From positions 1-36,904 of the forward strand of contig JAJDNP010000028.1 of the NCBI GenBank assembly GCA_022340645.1: a stretch of 36,904 bases of DNA, in the 5' to 3' direction. The DNA is from Gammaproteobacteria bacterium (GTDB lineage: Bacteria > Pseudomonadota > Gammaproteobacteria > SZUA-229). The translations under genes and the position numbers were made by a program. Below, piece by piece: positions 23,169 through 33,702 of this stretch. The first letter of the stretch is position 1, and each line of letters begins with the position of its first letter. The notes beneath the pieces were generated by a model that saw nothing but the letters and a program-made list of their open reading frames with translations, was not told where the DNA came from and did not search any database.

Positions 23169-23194
23169 GTCGACTCATGTAAACTACGCCAAAC
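23169..23194 (+). promoter_or_regulatory. conserved upstream motif (TGTAAACT), copy B
   Basis: Matches the motif at 2997-3022 in 21 of 26 positions, including an uninterrupted TGTAAACT. Distance from this core to the start codon is 64 bases here and 62 at the M50 protease gene. Confidence 0.45.
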
Positions 23195-23241
23195 TTTTAT
23201 AGATACAGGCAATCTAATTCAGGCCCGATAAATAAAATAGA

Positions 23242-26200
23242 ATGCGTTTAAGCAAGATTAAACTCGCTGGTTTTAAGTCTTTTGTTGATCCAACTACAAT
23301 CCATTTACCCAGTAATTTAACCGGTATCGTCGGCCCTAACGGCTGCGGAAAATCCAATACGATTGATGCCGTGCGCTGGGTAATGGGTGAGTCATCGGCC
23401 AAGCATCTGCGTGGCGCGTCCATGGATGATGTTATTTTTAATGGCTCATCGGCAAGAAAACCAATTGACATGGCCTCCGTTGAGCTGGTTTTTGATAACA
23501 GTGAAGGCAAGCTGGGCGGTCAATACGCCAATTATGCTGAAATCTCCGTTAAACGCCTGGTGACACGGGACGGCCAGTCAAAATACAGTTTGAACGGGGC
23601 TCGCTGCCGCCGGCGTGATGTCGCTGACCTCTTCCTGGGGACAGGCCTGGGGCCGCGAAGTTATGCCATTATTGAACAGGGCATGATTTCCCGGCTGATC
23701 GAAGCAAAGCCGGAGGAACTGCGTAACTTTCTTGAAGAAGCTGCGGGAATTTCCAAATATAAAGAGCGCCGCCGCGAAACGGAAACCAGGATTCGGCATA
23801 CGCGCGAGAACCTGGAGCGTCTTGCCGATCTACGCGAAGAAATCGATAAGCAGCTGGCGAGATTGCAGCGCCAGAGTCGTTCTGCCGAGCGTTATAAAGA
23901 ATTAAAACAGGAAGAACGTGAACTGAAAGCGGAGCATCTAACTCTGCACTGGCGTGAGTTAAAGGCGGAACTTGATAGCCGGGACAGGGAAATCCAGAGT
24001 ACACAAACATCGCTTGAGCAGATTATCGCCGAGTTACGCGCTACGGAAACAAAAATTGAATCTTCTCGTCAGCAAAGCACCGACTCGAATGAGGTTTTAA
24101 ATAACATACAGGGCGAGTTTTATCGTCTTGGGGCTGCAATCTCTGCCAAGGAACAGAACATCAAACATCAGCAGGATTTGCAGAAACGTCAGCAAACCGA
24201 CCTGGAGCAGATTGACATTGCACTGGATGATGCGAGTCAGGCGGTGCAATCAGATAAGCGCGATGTTGAAGAAATTCAGCAAAAGCTGCTTGCAGACGAG
24301 CCACGGCTGGAAACTTTAAAAGCACAGGAGCAGGAATGCAATGCCCAGTTCCAGCAGGCCGAGCAGGCTATGCAGCAATGGCAGCAGGCATGGGACGAAA
24401 TCAATCAGCTTTATTCCGCGGAAAGTCAGAAAGCCCAGCTGGAGCGCTCGAAAATGGAGCAGCTGGAGCGTAACGTTGAGCAGCAGAAACAGCGTTTGCA
24501 GAAAATTGATATAGAAAAACAGGCGCTACGCGGTGAAAATCTGCAGGAACAAATCGCTGATTTAACAACGCTGCTGAACAGATCCACTGGCGAAAAAGAA
24601 GAAAACGAACAGCTTTTAACAGAAGCCATCGCGGCGATAAGAAATGCCCGTGAGCAAATAGTTTCGGTGGAGCAGCAATCAGCTGATGTCCGTCGCAGCA
24701 TTCACCAGTGCCAGGGCAGTTTGTCTTCAATGGAAGCCCTGCAGCAAGCCGCGCTGGGGAAAACAGACATCGCGGCGAAACAATGGCTGGAAAGAAGCGG
24801 CATCAGTAACAATGCGCGCCTGGCGGAACAGCTGGATGTAAAAAATGGCTGGGAGCTCGCAGTTGAAACGGTATTAGGCGATACCCTGGAAGCGATCTGT
24901 GTTGATGATATTGAACAGTACTCTGCCGCGCTCAGTTCACTGGAGAACAGTCATTTATCTTTAATTGAAACCGGCAAATCTGCTTCATCCTCAGCTGATT
25001 CAGCTCATCCTGCATCAGCACAAATGCTGATCGACAATGTTTCATCCACGCTTGAGCTTGGCCAGTTTTTATATGGCATTCATTGTGCGGAGACATTAGA
25101 TGAAGCTTTAACAATGCGCCATTCACTGTCGCATGATGAAAGCATCATTACCAGAGATGGCATCTGGCTGGGTGCGAACTGGCTGCGGGTTAGCCGGGAA
25201 ACGGATGCGAGTACCGGTGTACTGGCGCGTGAGCACGGCATTCGTGAGCTGCAGCAGGTATTGGCCGGACATGAAGCAGAAGCTGAAAAAATAAACACGC
25301 AATTAACCGAACTGCGCAGCAGCCTGCAGCGCAATGAGCAGCAGCGCGAAGAAGTCCAGATTACATTGAACACTGTCCATTCCCGTTTGAATGAGATCAG
25401 GGCGCAGATTGCCGCTCGTGAATCACGCCAGGAGCATATAACCAACCGTGGCCATGACCTCGGCATCGAACTGGAAGAAACGAAAAAGCTTATCGCGGTT
25501 TATGAAGCGGACATCGCTGCTGCAACAGTCAGCCGCAACCAGGCGCTGGAAAATGCCGAGATAATGGAAGCTAACAGAAAGCAGCTGCAGGAACAGCGAG
25601 ATGACCTGCAATTGCAGCTGCAGCAGCATCGAACAAATCTGCAGCAGCATCGTGAGCAGGCGCATCAACTGGCGATTCGCGTTGAAGGATTGAAAACACG
25701 TTTAAGCGGGCTGCTGCACAACATCAAGCGGATGGAGCAGGCGCAGGCGGTACAGCTGCAGCGTAAACAGGAACTTGTTGCACTGCTATCGCAGGCTAAT
25801 CTACCTATCGAGCAATTACAGGACGAACTTAAAACCTTGCTGGAGCAGCGCCTGAAGACAGAAGATGCATTAGCTGAAGCACGCCGAAAAGTCGAAAACG
25901 TCACGCAAATGCTGCGAACACTGGAGCATCAGCGCAGTGAGTTTGAACAGAGATCGCAGGCGGTGCGCTCGCAACTGGAGCAATTGCGTCTCGACAGCCA
26001 GGAAACCAGGGTTCGCAGTAAAACAACGCTGGAACAGCTGGCTGATACAGGTTTTGAGTTAGAGCAGATTCTCAACAGGCTGGATGAACAGGCAGACAGT
26101 AAACAGTGGCAAACAAAACTTGCCGAGGTGGCTGATAAAATTACACGTCTTGGCCCGATAAACCTGGCTGCTATCGATGAGTACAGGGAACAGCTGCAGC

Positions 26201-26769
26201 GTAAGGAATACCTGGATGGCCAGAACAAGGATGTAATGGCCGCGCTGGAGATTCTGGAGCAGGCCATCGCAAAAATCGATAAGGAAACCCGCCATCGCTT
26301 TAAGGAAACATTCGATCATGTTAATACGCGAATCAAGGATATGTTTCCGCGTTTATTTGGCGGCGGAACAGCGTTCCTGGAAATGACCGGCGATGATCTT
26401 TTGAATACGGGTGTCGCCATCATGGCCAGACCCCCGGGCAAACGCATTTCTAATATCCATTTAATGTCGGGCGGTGAAAAAGCCTTGACGGCAGTGGCGC
26501 TGGTGTTTGCCATCTTCGAACTGAACCCGGCGCCATTCTGCATGCTTGACGAGGTTGATGCGCCGCTCGATGAAGCTAATGTCGGCCGTTTCTGCCAGCT
26601 GGTGAAAGAAATGTCTTCCAGGGTACAGTTTATTTTTATTACCCACAATAAGACTACCATGGAGATTTCAGAACACTTAAGCGGTGTTACCATGCGTGAG
26701 TCCGGGGTATCTCGTCTGGTATCTGTTGATGTGGCAGAGGCTGCCACGATGGCCGGAGTAGGAGCATAG
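23242..26769 (+). CDS. smc: chromosome segregation ATPase SMC
   Basis: A full-length 1175-residue SMC. The N-terminal head has the Walker A GPNGCGKSN at 31-39 and an RGASMDDVIFNG stretch. Long coiled coils, rich in Glu/Gln/Lys (about 165-500 and 665-1000), flank a hinge at about 515-640 (ENGWELAVETVLGDTLEAIC-like segment). The C-terminal head has GPINLAAIDEY (about 973-983), the signature LMSGGEKALTAVALVFA (about 1074-1090) and the Walker B region PFCMLDEVDAPLD (about 1098-1110). SMC forms the DNA-entrapping dimer closed by ScpA and ScpB, both encoded here at 5059-6738. Next is zipA, 3 bases after the stop. There is no strong ribosome site; the start at 23242 matches the family beginning MRLxKIKLAGFKSF. 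Confidence 0.97.
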   Translation: MRLSKIKLAGFKSFVDPTTIHLPSNLTGIVGPNGCGKSNTIDAVRWVMGESSAKHLRGASMDDVIFNGSSARKPIDMASVELVFDNSEGKLGGQYANYAEISVKRLVTRDGQSKYSLNGARCRRRDVADLFLGTGLGPRSYAIIEQGMISRLIEAKPEELRNFLEEAAGISKYKERRRETETRIRHTRENLERLADLREEIDKQLARLQRQSRSAERYKELKQEERELKAEHLTLHWRELKAELDSRDREIQSTQTSLEQIIAELRATETKIESSRQQSTDSNEVLNNIQGEFYRLGAAISAKEQNIKHQQDLQKRQQTDLEQIDIALDDASQAVQSDKRDVEEIQQKLLADEPRLETLKAQEQECNAQFQQAEQAMQQWQQAWDEINQLYSAESQKAQLERSKMEQLERNVEQQKQRLQKIDIEKQALRGENLQEQIADLTTLLNRSTGEKEENEQLLTEAIAAIRNAREQIVSVEQQSADVRRSIHQCQGSLSSMEALQQAALGKTDIAAKQWLERSGISNNARLAEQLDVKNGWELAVETVLGDTLEAICVDDIEQYSAALSSLENSHLSLIETGKSASSSADSAHPASAQMLIDNVSSTLELGQFLYGIHCAETLDEALTMRHSLSHDESIITRDGIWLGANWLRVSRETDASTGVLAREHGIRELQQVLAGHEAEAEKINTQLTELRSSLQRNEQQREEVQITLNTVHSRLNEIRAQIAARESRQEHITNRGHDLGIELEETKKLIAVYEADIAAATVSRNQALENAEIMEANRKQLQEQRDDLQLQLQQHRTNLQQHREQAHQLAIRVEGLKTRLSGLLHNIKRMEQAQAVQLQRKQELVALLSQANLPIEQLQDELKTLLEQRLKTEDALAEARRKVENVTQMLRTLEHQRSEFEQRSQAVRSQLEQLRLDSQETRVRSKTTLEQLADTGFELEQILNRLDEQADSKQWQTKLAEVADKITRLGPINLAAIDEYREQLQRKEYLDGQNKDVMAALEILEQAIAKIDKETRHRFKETFDHVNTRIKDMFPRLFGGGTAFLEMTGDDLLNTGVAIMARPPGKRISNIHLMSGGEKALTAVALVFAIFELNPAPFCMLDEVDAPLDEANVGRFCQLVKEMSSRVQFIFITHNKTTMEISEHLSGVTMRESGVSRLVSVDVAEAATMAGVGA

Positions 26770-26772
26770 TTC

Positions 26773-27522
26773 ATGGAATCGCTACGCTGGATTTTGCTTG
26801 CAGTAGGCATTTTTTTCGTACTGGTTGTTTACATTCTCGGCCGTAGCCGGCGCCGCCGGAATCATTCCATCGTCGATGAGCTGGATGCTGACCTTCCCGA
26901 GTTTTCCGCGAAGACCCTGGATGATGTTGATGAAGGTGTGGGTCAGGTCAAGATCATTTCCGGGGCGGGCCTTGCGGCAGATAATGCCGGGGAGCTGGAC
27001 ACATCGGCAGCTGCTGATCAGAGTGAAGAGCCGCATGGCGAACCCGCAGAAGCAGTGTCAGTCGAGAAAACCACGGGCAGCGCGGCCACCAGGCTGCCTT
27101 CCGACATTATTGTTTTATACCTGTTGCCAAAAGCTAATCAGAAATTAACGGGTTCACAGATAAACAGCGCAGTACAGGCAATGGGTTTAACGTTCGGCGA
27201 GATGAATATCTTCCATTACAAATCCGCTAATCGTAATGTGTTCAGTATTGCCAATATGCTGGAACCTGGTTCCTTTGATGTAAAAACAATTCACGATTTA
27301 AAAACATCAGGATTGAGCATATTCATGCAAATTACCGGTGACGATCCACTCGATGACTTAACAGAGATGCTGCAAAGAAGTTATCAGCTGGCTGGTTTAC
27401 TGGGTGCGCGATTATGCAACCACAGGCGTCAGCCGCTAACACAGCAGGATGCGGAAAACTACCGCGAACAGGTAAGTGATTTTATCAATGAAAAATCAGC
27501 CGAACTTTCCAGTGAAACCTGA
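26773..27522 (+). CDS. zipA: cell division protein ZipA
   Basis: ZipA tethers FtsZ to the inner membrane at the divisome. This 249-residue version has an N-terminal membrane anchor (MESLRWILLAVGIFFVLVVY), a basic RSRRRR stop, an acidic/Ala-rich linker of only about 80 residues, and the C-terminal FtsZ-binding domain (about 108-240). That domain contains DIIVLYLLPKANQKLTGSQI, MGLTFGEMNIFHY, FSIANMLEPGSFD and a SIFMQITGDDP strand, as in the family. The linker is shorter than in E. coli (about 328 residues in all). It follows smc by 3 bases and precedes ligA; smc-zipA-ligA is a conserved gammaproteobacterial order. Confidence 0.95.
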   Translation: MESLRWILLAVGIFFVLVVYILGRSRRRRNHSIVDELDADLPEFSAKTLDDVDEGVGQVKIISGAGLAADNAGELDTSAAADQSEEPHGEPAEAVSVEKTTGSAATRLPSDIIVLYLLPKANQKLTGSQINSAVQAMGLTFGEMNIFHYKSANRNVFSIANMLEPGSFDVKTIHDLKTSGLSIFMQITGDDPLDDLTEMLQRSYQLAGLLGARLCNHRRQPLTQQDAENYREQVSDFINEKSAELSSET

Positions 27523-27536
27523 GCGCTTCTTTTCTC

Positions 27537-27637
27537 ACCACAGAGACACAGTGAGCACAGAGAAAAGATTTTTTTGTTGTTTATATGCCTGTGGCGAAAT
27601 AAACTAAAAATCTCCGTGCCCTCTGTGTCTCTGTGGT
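27537..27637. repeat. inverted CACAGAG element between zipA and ligA
   Basis: The left arm begins ACCACAGAGACACAG at 27537 and continues to about 27570. The right arm is its near complement, ending CTCTGTGTCTCTGTGGT at 27637. Units are 8-9 bases (CACAGAGA, CACAGTGAG, CACAGAG). A spurious 66-codon minus frame through it reads NHRDTEGTE, a sequence I recall being annotated in many genomes. It ends 12 bases before the ligA start. Confidence 0.85.
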
Positions 27638-27640
27638 TAA

Positions 27641-29674
<2,034 letters not shown>

Positions 29675-29702
29675 TTTTAATCGTTTGCATCATCAGCAAA
29701 AC

Positions 29703-29781
29703 GTCGGGTTAGCGTAGCGTAACCCGACCTACGGACTTTGCCACAGTTTGAAGATTTACGTAGGTGCGAATTTATTCGCAC
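29703..29781. repeat. two hairpins after ligA
   Basis: A 9-bp stem, GTCGGGTTA/TAACCCGAC (29703-29711 with 29720-29728), is followed by ACCTACG. A 7-bp stem, GTGCGAA/TTCGCAC (29764-29770 with 29775-29781), follows. Both resemble hairpin repeats I recall as common in other gammaproteobacterial genomes. Neither has a T-run, but they could still end ligA transcription. They form a cluster with the structured repeat at 29804. Confidence 0.75.
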
Positions 29782-29803
29782 GCTGCGAGATAACGTTGGC
29801 ACC

Positions 29804-29892
29804 GTTGTCCGAATAAATTATTCGGCATTCCTTATGCCTCACCCTTTCAGGGCTAACATACAAATCGTTCAGTACGATTTAGTCGGACCTGC
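29804..29892. repeat. structured ~90-base repeat, copy 2
   Basis: Shares with 2870-2960 the core TATGCCTC-CTTTCAGGGCT and the right end AGTCGGACCTGC. The near-terminal hairpin is AAATCG/CGATTT here but AAATTG/CAATT in copy 1: the paired bases change together. It ends 8 bases before the stop of the hybrid kinase gene. Confidence 0.8.
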
Positions 29893-29899
29893 ATATACC

Positions 29900-32662
29900 T
29901 CAGTTCACCGCGGTGTTGTTTATTTTGTACTCGGTAACATTCTTCATGGCGGCCAGCAGCTTGTCGGTTTCATTATGTATATCGAAATCAATCTCCTGGT
30001 CGATCAAATTTTCGATATGGCTGCTTATCTTGCGTAATTCGCCGGTTCCGCAGCAACGACTTGCACCGTGTAACTTGTGTATCTGTTCGCGCAGTTTTGT
30101 CAGGTTGTTATCCTTAACGGCTGCTGATATGGCTTTTTCATAATCACCAATTTCAGCACGGAACATGTGAAATAATTCATAAGCAAGTTCTTCATTATTG
30201 CCGGTGAAATTTTTGGCCAATTCGATAGAAAATACATTTTCGTCGTCATCTGTACCGTTATTATCCGGATCATTTATTTCAACGATGTCTATCGTTTTAT
30301 CAGCTAGCCACTGATTTACCACTTTCTGCATTATGCCGTTGTTGACTGGCTTGATTAAGACACCGTTCATGCCTGTTTCAATAACTTTTTGTTTTTCCTG
30401 TGTCAGGGCATTAGCGGTGACAGCGATAATGACAGGCTGTTTCGCTGTCGTCATTTCCCGGATCATTTTCGCAGTTTTGTAGCCATCTATTCCTGGCATG
30501 TGCAAATCCATAAATATAATATCAAATGAGTTCTTGCCTGCATAATCGATAGCCTGCGTACCTGATCTGGCAGTGGTAACGCGGGCATTATGTTTTTGCA
30601 GGATGATTTCAGCCAGGTGCAAATTGACCTCGTTATCATCGACAACCATTATATTTATATTTGACCAGTCGCGACTGTCTGTTGCGGTTTTATCAGCTAT
30701 ATCAACCCGCAGATCAGTAATATTTGTGTTCATTATGCCGATAAGTTTTTGCTTTATTCGTTCTGTTTTTTCCGAAGTAAATACGGCGTTGTCAAAACCG
30801 TTTAGTTGTAAATTTCTTAGTTCCGTGTATGAACGTGTACTCGCTATCAGAAATGAGGGCCTGGAAAAATTTAACCTGCCAAGCTTCGCGGTAATGGTTT
30901 TGTTATTAATTTCCTTGCGCCCCAGAAAAATTATAACGGCCTCATTTGCCGCTTCAATGTCAGTCAGATTATCCAGCTTTTCAAAAGAATAAACGTTGAC
31001 ATGGCACCCGCTGTTGACCAGTAATGTTGTAAAAGTCCGCTCAGCAATAACGTTATCACTGATAAAGGCCAGTTTTTTATTGCTCAGCTCGGAAGCTTGC
31101 TGTTTTTCGGCAATGTAAGTGACAGGTATTTGAAACCAGAAGGTTGAGCCTTCACCTTTTATGCTGTCAAAGCCAATTTCGCCATTCATTAACAGGGTAA
31201 GCTTTCGTGAAATTACCAGACCAAGTCCGGTGCCGCCAAATCTGCGAGTAATGCTGGTATCTGCCTGAGTGAAAGCTTTAAATAACTTGGCCTTATCTTC
31301 ACTGCTCATGCCGATGCCGGTATCGGTCACGGTAAATTTAATATTACATTCGCCCTGGTTATTTACCTCGGCAGTCACCTGCAGGTAGACATAACCTTCA
31401 TCTGTAAACTTGATGGCATTACTGATGAGATTGGTAAGTATCTGATGAATACGAAAATGGTCTGCATTTATAATGTCAGGTACGTTTTTCTCAATGAGGA
31501 AGAAAAGTTCTACGTTTTTCTCCAGTGCCGCCGGGCTTAACAGGTTAATAATATCTTCAATAATATCAACCAGGTTGAATTCGCTCTTGATGATCTCGGT
31601 CTTGCCTGACTCAATTTTGGCCAGATCAAGGATGTCATTAATAATATTTAACAGGTTCTTCGCCGATTTCTGGATTGTGCTTGAATAGTCTTTTTGCTGG
31701 TTAGTCAGACTGGTTTCCTGCAGCAGTTCGGCGAAGCCGATAATACCGCTTAGCGGCGTTCTGATTTCATGACTCATATTTGCCAGGAACTCTGACTTGG
31801 CCTTGCTGGCATGAATCGCCCTGGAACGTGTTATATCTAACTCAGCATTTCTGATTTCAAGTTCTTCCATAGTCTGTTGAAGTTCCTGCGTGTATTCATC
31901 AATCTGGTGTTCCATATTTTCCTGTGAATGCTGTAACTCGTTAGCCATGTGATTAATGCCTGTCTGCAAATCACCGACTTCTCCGCCCGCCTGGCTTTTA
32001 ATTCTTGTTTCAAGATTTCCCGAGGCAATACTTTTAACAGCTTTTGTGAGTGATTTGATGGGCAGCGTGATTATGTTTGTAATTTGAATTGTAATAATTA
32101 TGGTCAGGCTGATAATTAACAGGGTAATTAATACGCCTTCTTTTATTTGTTCAATTTTCTGCTTGGTCGCATACTGGTCAGTCATTGTAATAATAACCTT
32201 GCCTATTAAACTGACATTATTGCTTTCATATATGCTGCTTGTATGACTGGCTTCATCTTCTACAGCAATCTGTGCAGAGAAAATAGGTTCAGCAAATACA
32301 AGATGTTTGTCGCTGCCGAATAGAGCGTAAAATAATGATTTTTTTTGTTTAGAATGACTTTCATCTTTTTTTACGTCAAGGATAGTTTTGTTATCCTTGT
32401 CCATAATCTGGATACGCAGCACGGACCTGTTATTGATTACCGTCTTTGTGAGCGGTTTGACGAGCTCAATGTTGCCTGAATAGACTGCATACTCAGCTGC
32501 AGGGGATAACTGTTTTGCCAGCAGCATTCCGCTTCTATTCAATGAGTCGCTAATATAATCAAACTGGTTCCATATATAATGTGTCGATAGAATGGCTGCA
32601 ACAATCAGTGCCGGCGTTATCGCGATAACAAGTATTTGTTTGCTTATACCCAGTCGCTTCAC
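29900..32662 (-). CDS. barA: BarA-type hybrid sensor histidine kinase
   Basis: A 920-residue tripartite hybrid kinase of BarA length and layout. A membrane helix at about 9-28, a periplasmic sensor at about 30-175 and a second helix at 177-195 are followed by HAMP (about 196-248), coiled coil and HisKA with H298 ([10 protein letters not shown]). The ATPase domain has [16 protein letters not shown] and GGTGLGL. A degenerate receiver (about 530-645) lacks its Asp; a true receiver (about 670-780) has VVDDN and Asp719. The HPt domain has its phospho-His in HKLHG at 862. In E. coli, BarA passes phosphate to UvrY (GacA) to control CsrA sRNAs. The start is a GTG overlapping the binding-protein stop (GTGA). 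Its operon with a binding protein and a TonB receptor is not the E. coli context, so its ligand may differ. Confidence 0.9.
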   Translation of the reverse strand: MKRLGISKQILVIAITPALIVAAILSTHYIWNQFDYISDSLNRSGMLLAKQLSPAAEYAVYSGNIELVKPLTKTVINNRSVLRIQIMDKDNKTILDVKKDESHSKQKKSLFYALFGSDKHLVFAEPIFSAQIAVEDEASHTSSIYESNNVSLIGKVIITMTDQYATKQKIEQIKEGVLITLLIISLTIIITIQITNIITLPIKSLTKAVKSIASGNLETRIKSQAGGEVGDLQTGINHMANELQHSQENMEHQIDEYTQELQQTMEELEIRNAELDITRSRAIHASKAKSEFLANMSHEIRTPLSGIIGFAELLQETSLTNQQKDYSSTIQKSAKNLLNIINDILDLAKIESGKTEIIKSEFNLVDIIEDIINLLSPAALEKNVELFFLIEKNVPDIINADHFRIHQILTNLISNAIKFTDEGYVYLQVTAEVNNQGECNIKFTVTDTGIGMSSEDKAKLFKAFTQADTSITRRFGGTGLGLVISRKLTLLMNGEIGFDSIKGEGSTFWFQIPVTYIAEKQQASELSNKKLAFISDNVIAERTFTTLLVNSGCHVNVYSFEKLDNLTDIEAANEAVIIFLGRKEINNKTITAKLGRLNFSRPSFLIASTRSYTELRNLQLNGFDNAVFTSEKTERIKQKLIGIMNTNITDLRVDIADKTATDSRDWSNINIMVVDDNEVNLHLAEIILQKHNARVTTARSGTQAIDYAGKNSFDIIFMDLHMPGIDGYKTAKMIREMTTAKQPVIIAVTANALTQEKQKVIETGMNGVLIKPVNNGIMQKVVNQWLADKTIDIVEINDPDNNGTDDDENVFSIELAKNFTGNNEELAYELFHMFRAEIGDYEKAISAAVKDNNLTKLREQIHKLHGASRCCGTGELRKISSHIENLIDQEIDFDIHNETDKLLAAMKNVTEYKINNTAVN

Positions 32663-33687
32663 TGTCTGCTACCCGTTTTTTCTGATTCAGATTTCTCAAG
32701 AATCCGTTTTATTTTTGCAATATCCGGTATGGAAAGATCCAGTGCTCTGAAAACCTGCCTGTTAATACTAACATCGAAAGTCCGGGGATAATTGACTGGT
32801 TTGCTGAACTGGTCACCCATCTCAAGAAATTGATTTACCAGCACACTGGCACTGTGAGCTATCTGCTCGGTATCACTGTGAATTGCGGCGAGTGCGCCAG
32901 CGTTAACAAAGCTCCTGGAAAAACCGATTATCGGCTTCCTGTCCCGGTAACTGGTAAGTAGAATATTTTTTACAGATTTGCTGTTGTATATCGCTTTATC
33001 CGGTAATGCCAGGATGAGATCTGAATGGGATAATGCATCTTTTATATAATGAGTTAGTTGCACGTCGTCTGAGGTGACAACTTTATATGCCGCTATCCTG
33101 AGTTTGCCAGCGCACTGTTGTAGTGAATCATCGTCAACAGGATTATTCTGACTGCTGAGATAACTAAAGGCATGCCACTGTCTGTTTAACAGTTTAATGA
33201 AGTGAATTTGCCGGCAATAAGGCTGTGACATATACAACACAGTGTTTTTATCTTCGGTACCGTTAACCGGCCGGTATTCTCCCGGATTACTGGCAATTAG
33301 CAGTTTACTGGTATCGTAAAAGTTGCTGTTTGCACTTTCGATACTGTCAAGACCAATAGCAATAAGCAGTTCAGGTTTGCTGTTTTTAACATTATTTATG
33401 TCTGACGTTGATATATCCGTTATAGCAATGTTCTTATCATTATGTGCAAATGATCGCGTTATATTTTGCGCAATCTCGGCATACAACGTGCTGTTCGCTG
33501 AGTACAAAAGGGTGATATAGTGATGCGCATGATTATCACCACTGCTAGTGCTTGACGGGTTGTTATCTGTAGTTCCCGTGCCAGCGTAAAGGGTTTGTGA
33601 AAAGCAGAGTATTGCCAGCCATAGAGCAATAACGAACCGGCAGTCCAGCCTGTTTTGATTTCGAACTCCTTGTTCTTTTCGGTTCAT
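32659..33687 (-). CDS. ABC-type solute-binding protein (PF04392-like)
   Basis: A 342-residue protein with an N-terminal signal (long basic n-region, then [18 protein letters not shown]). It has the two-lobed fold of the ABC_sub_bind (TrpX-like) group: [20 protein letters not shown] at about 56-75, [13 protein letters not shown] near 105, and a closing lobe with [13 protein letters not shown] and [19 protein letters not shown]. Members of this group bind amino acids or other small molecules for ABC importers. No permease or ATPase is adjacent; instead the gene lies between a TonB receptor (15 bases upstream) and a hybrid kinase (4-base overlap), implying a sensory role. Three His (53, 55, 56) follow the signal, echoing His in the receptor N-terminus. 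AGGG with a 7-base spacer precedes the ATG. Confidence 0.85.
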   Translation of the reverse strand: MNRKEQGVRNQNRLDCRFVIALWLAILCFSQTLYAGTGTTDNNPSSTSSGDNHAHHYITLLYSANSTLYAEIAQNITRSFAHNDKNIAITDISTSDINNVKNSKPELLIAIGLDSIESANSNFYDTSKLLIASNPGEYRPVNGTEDKNTVLYMSQPYCRQIHFIKLLNRQWHAFSYLSSQNNPVDDDSLQQCAGKLRIAAYKVVTSDDVQLTHYIKDALSHSDLILALPDKAIYNSKSVKNILLTSYRDRKPIIGFSRSFVNAGALAAIHSDTEQIAHSASVLVNQFLEMGDQFSKPVNYPRTFDVSINRQVFRALDLSIPDIAKIKRILEKSESEKTGSRQ

Positions 33688-33702
33688 TTTGAAACCCTGG
33701 TA

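Noticed and set aside
29738-30037. 99-codon plus frame over the ligA/kinase gap
   Set aside because: It translates hairpin repeats and the antisense of the kinase 3' end.
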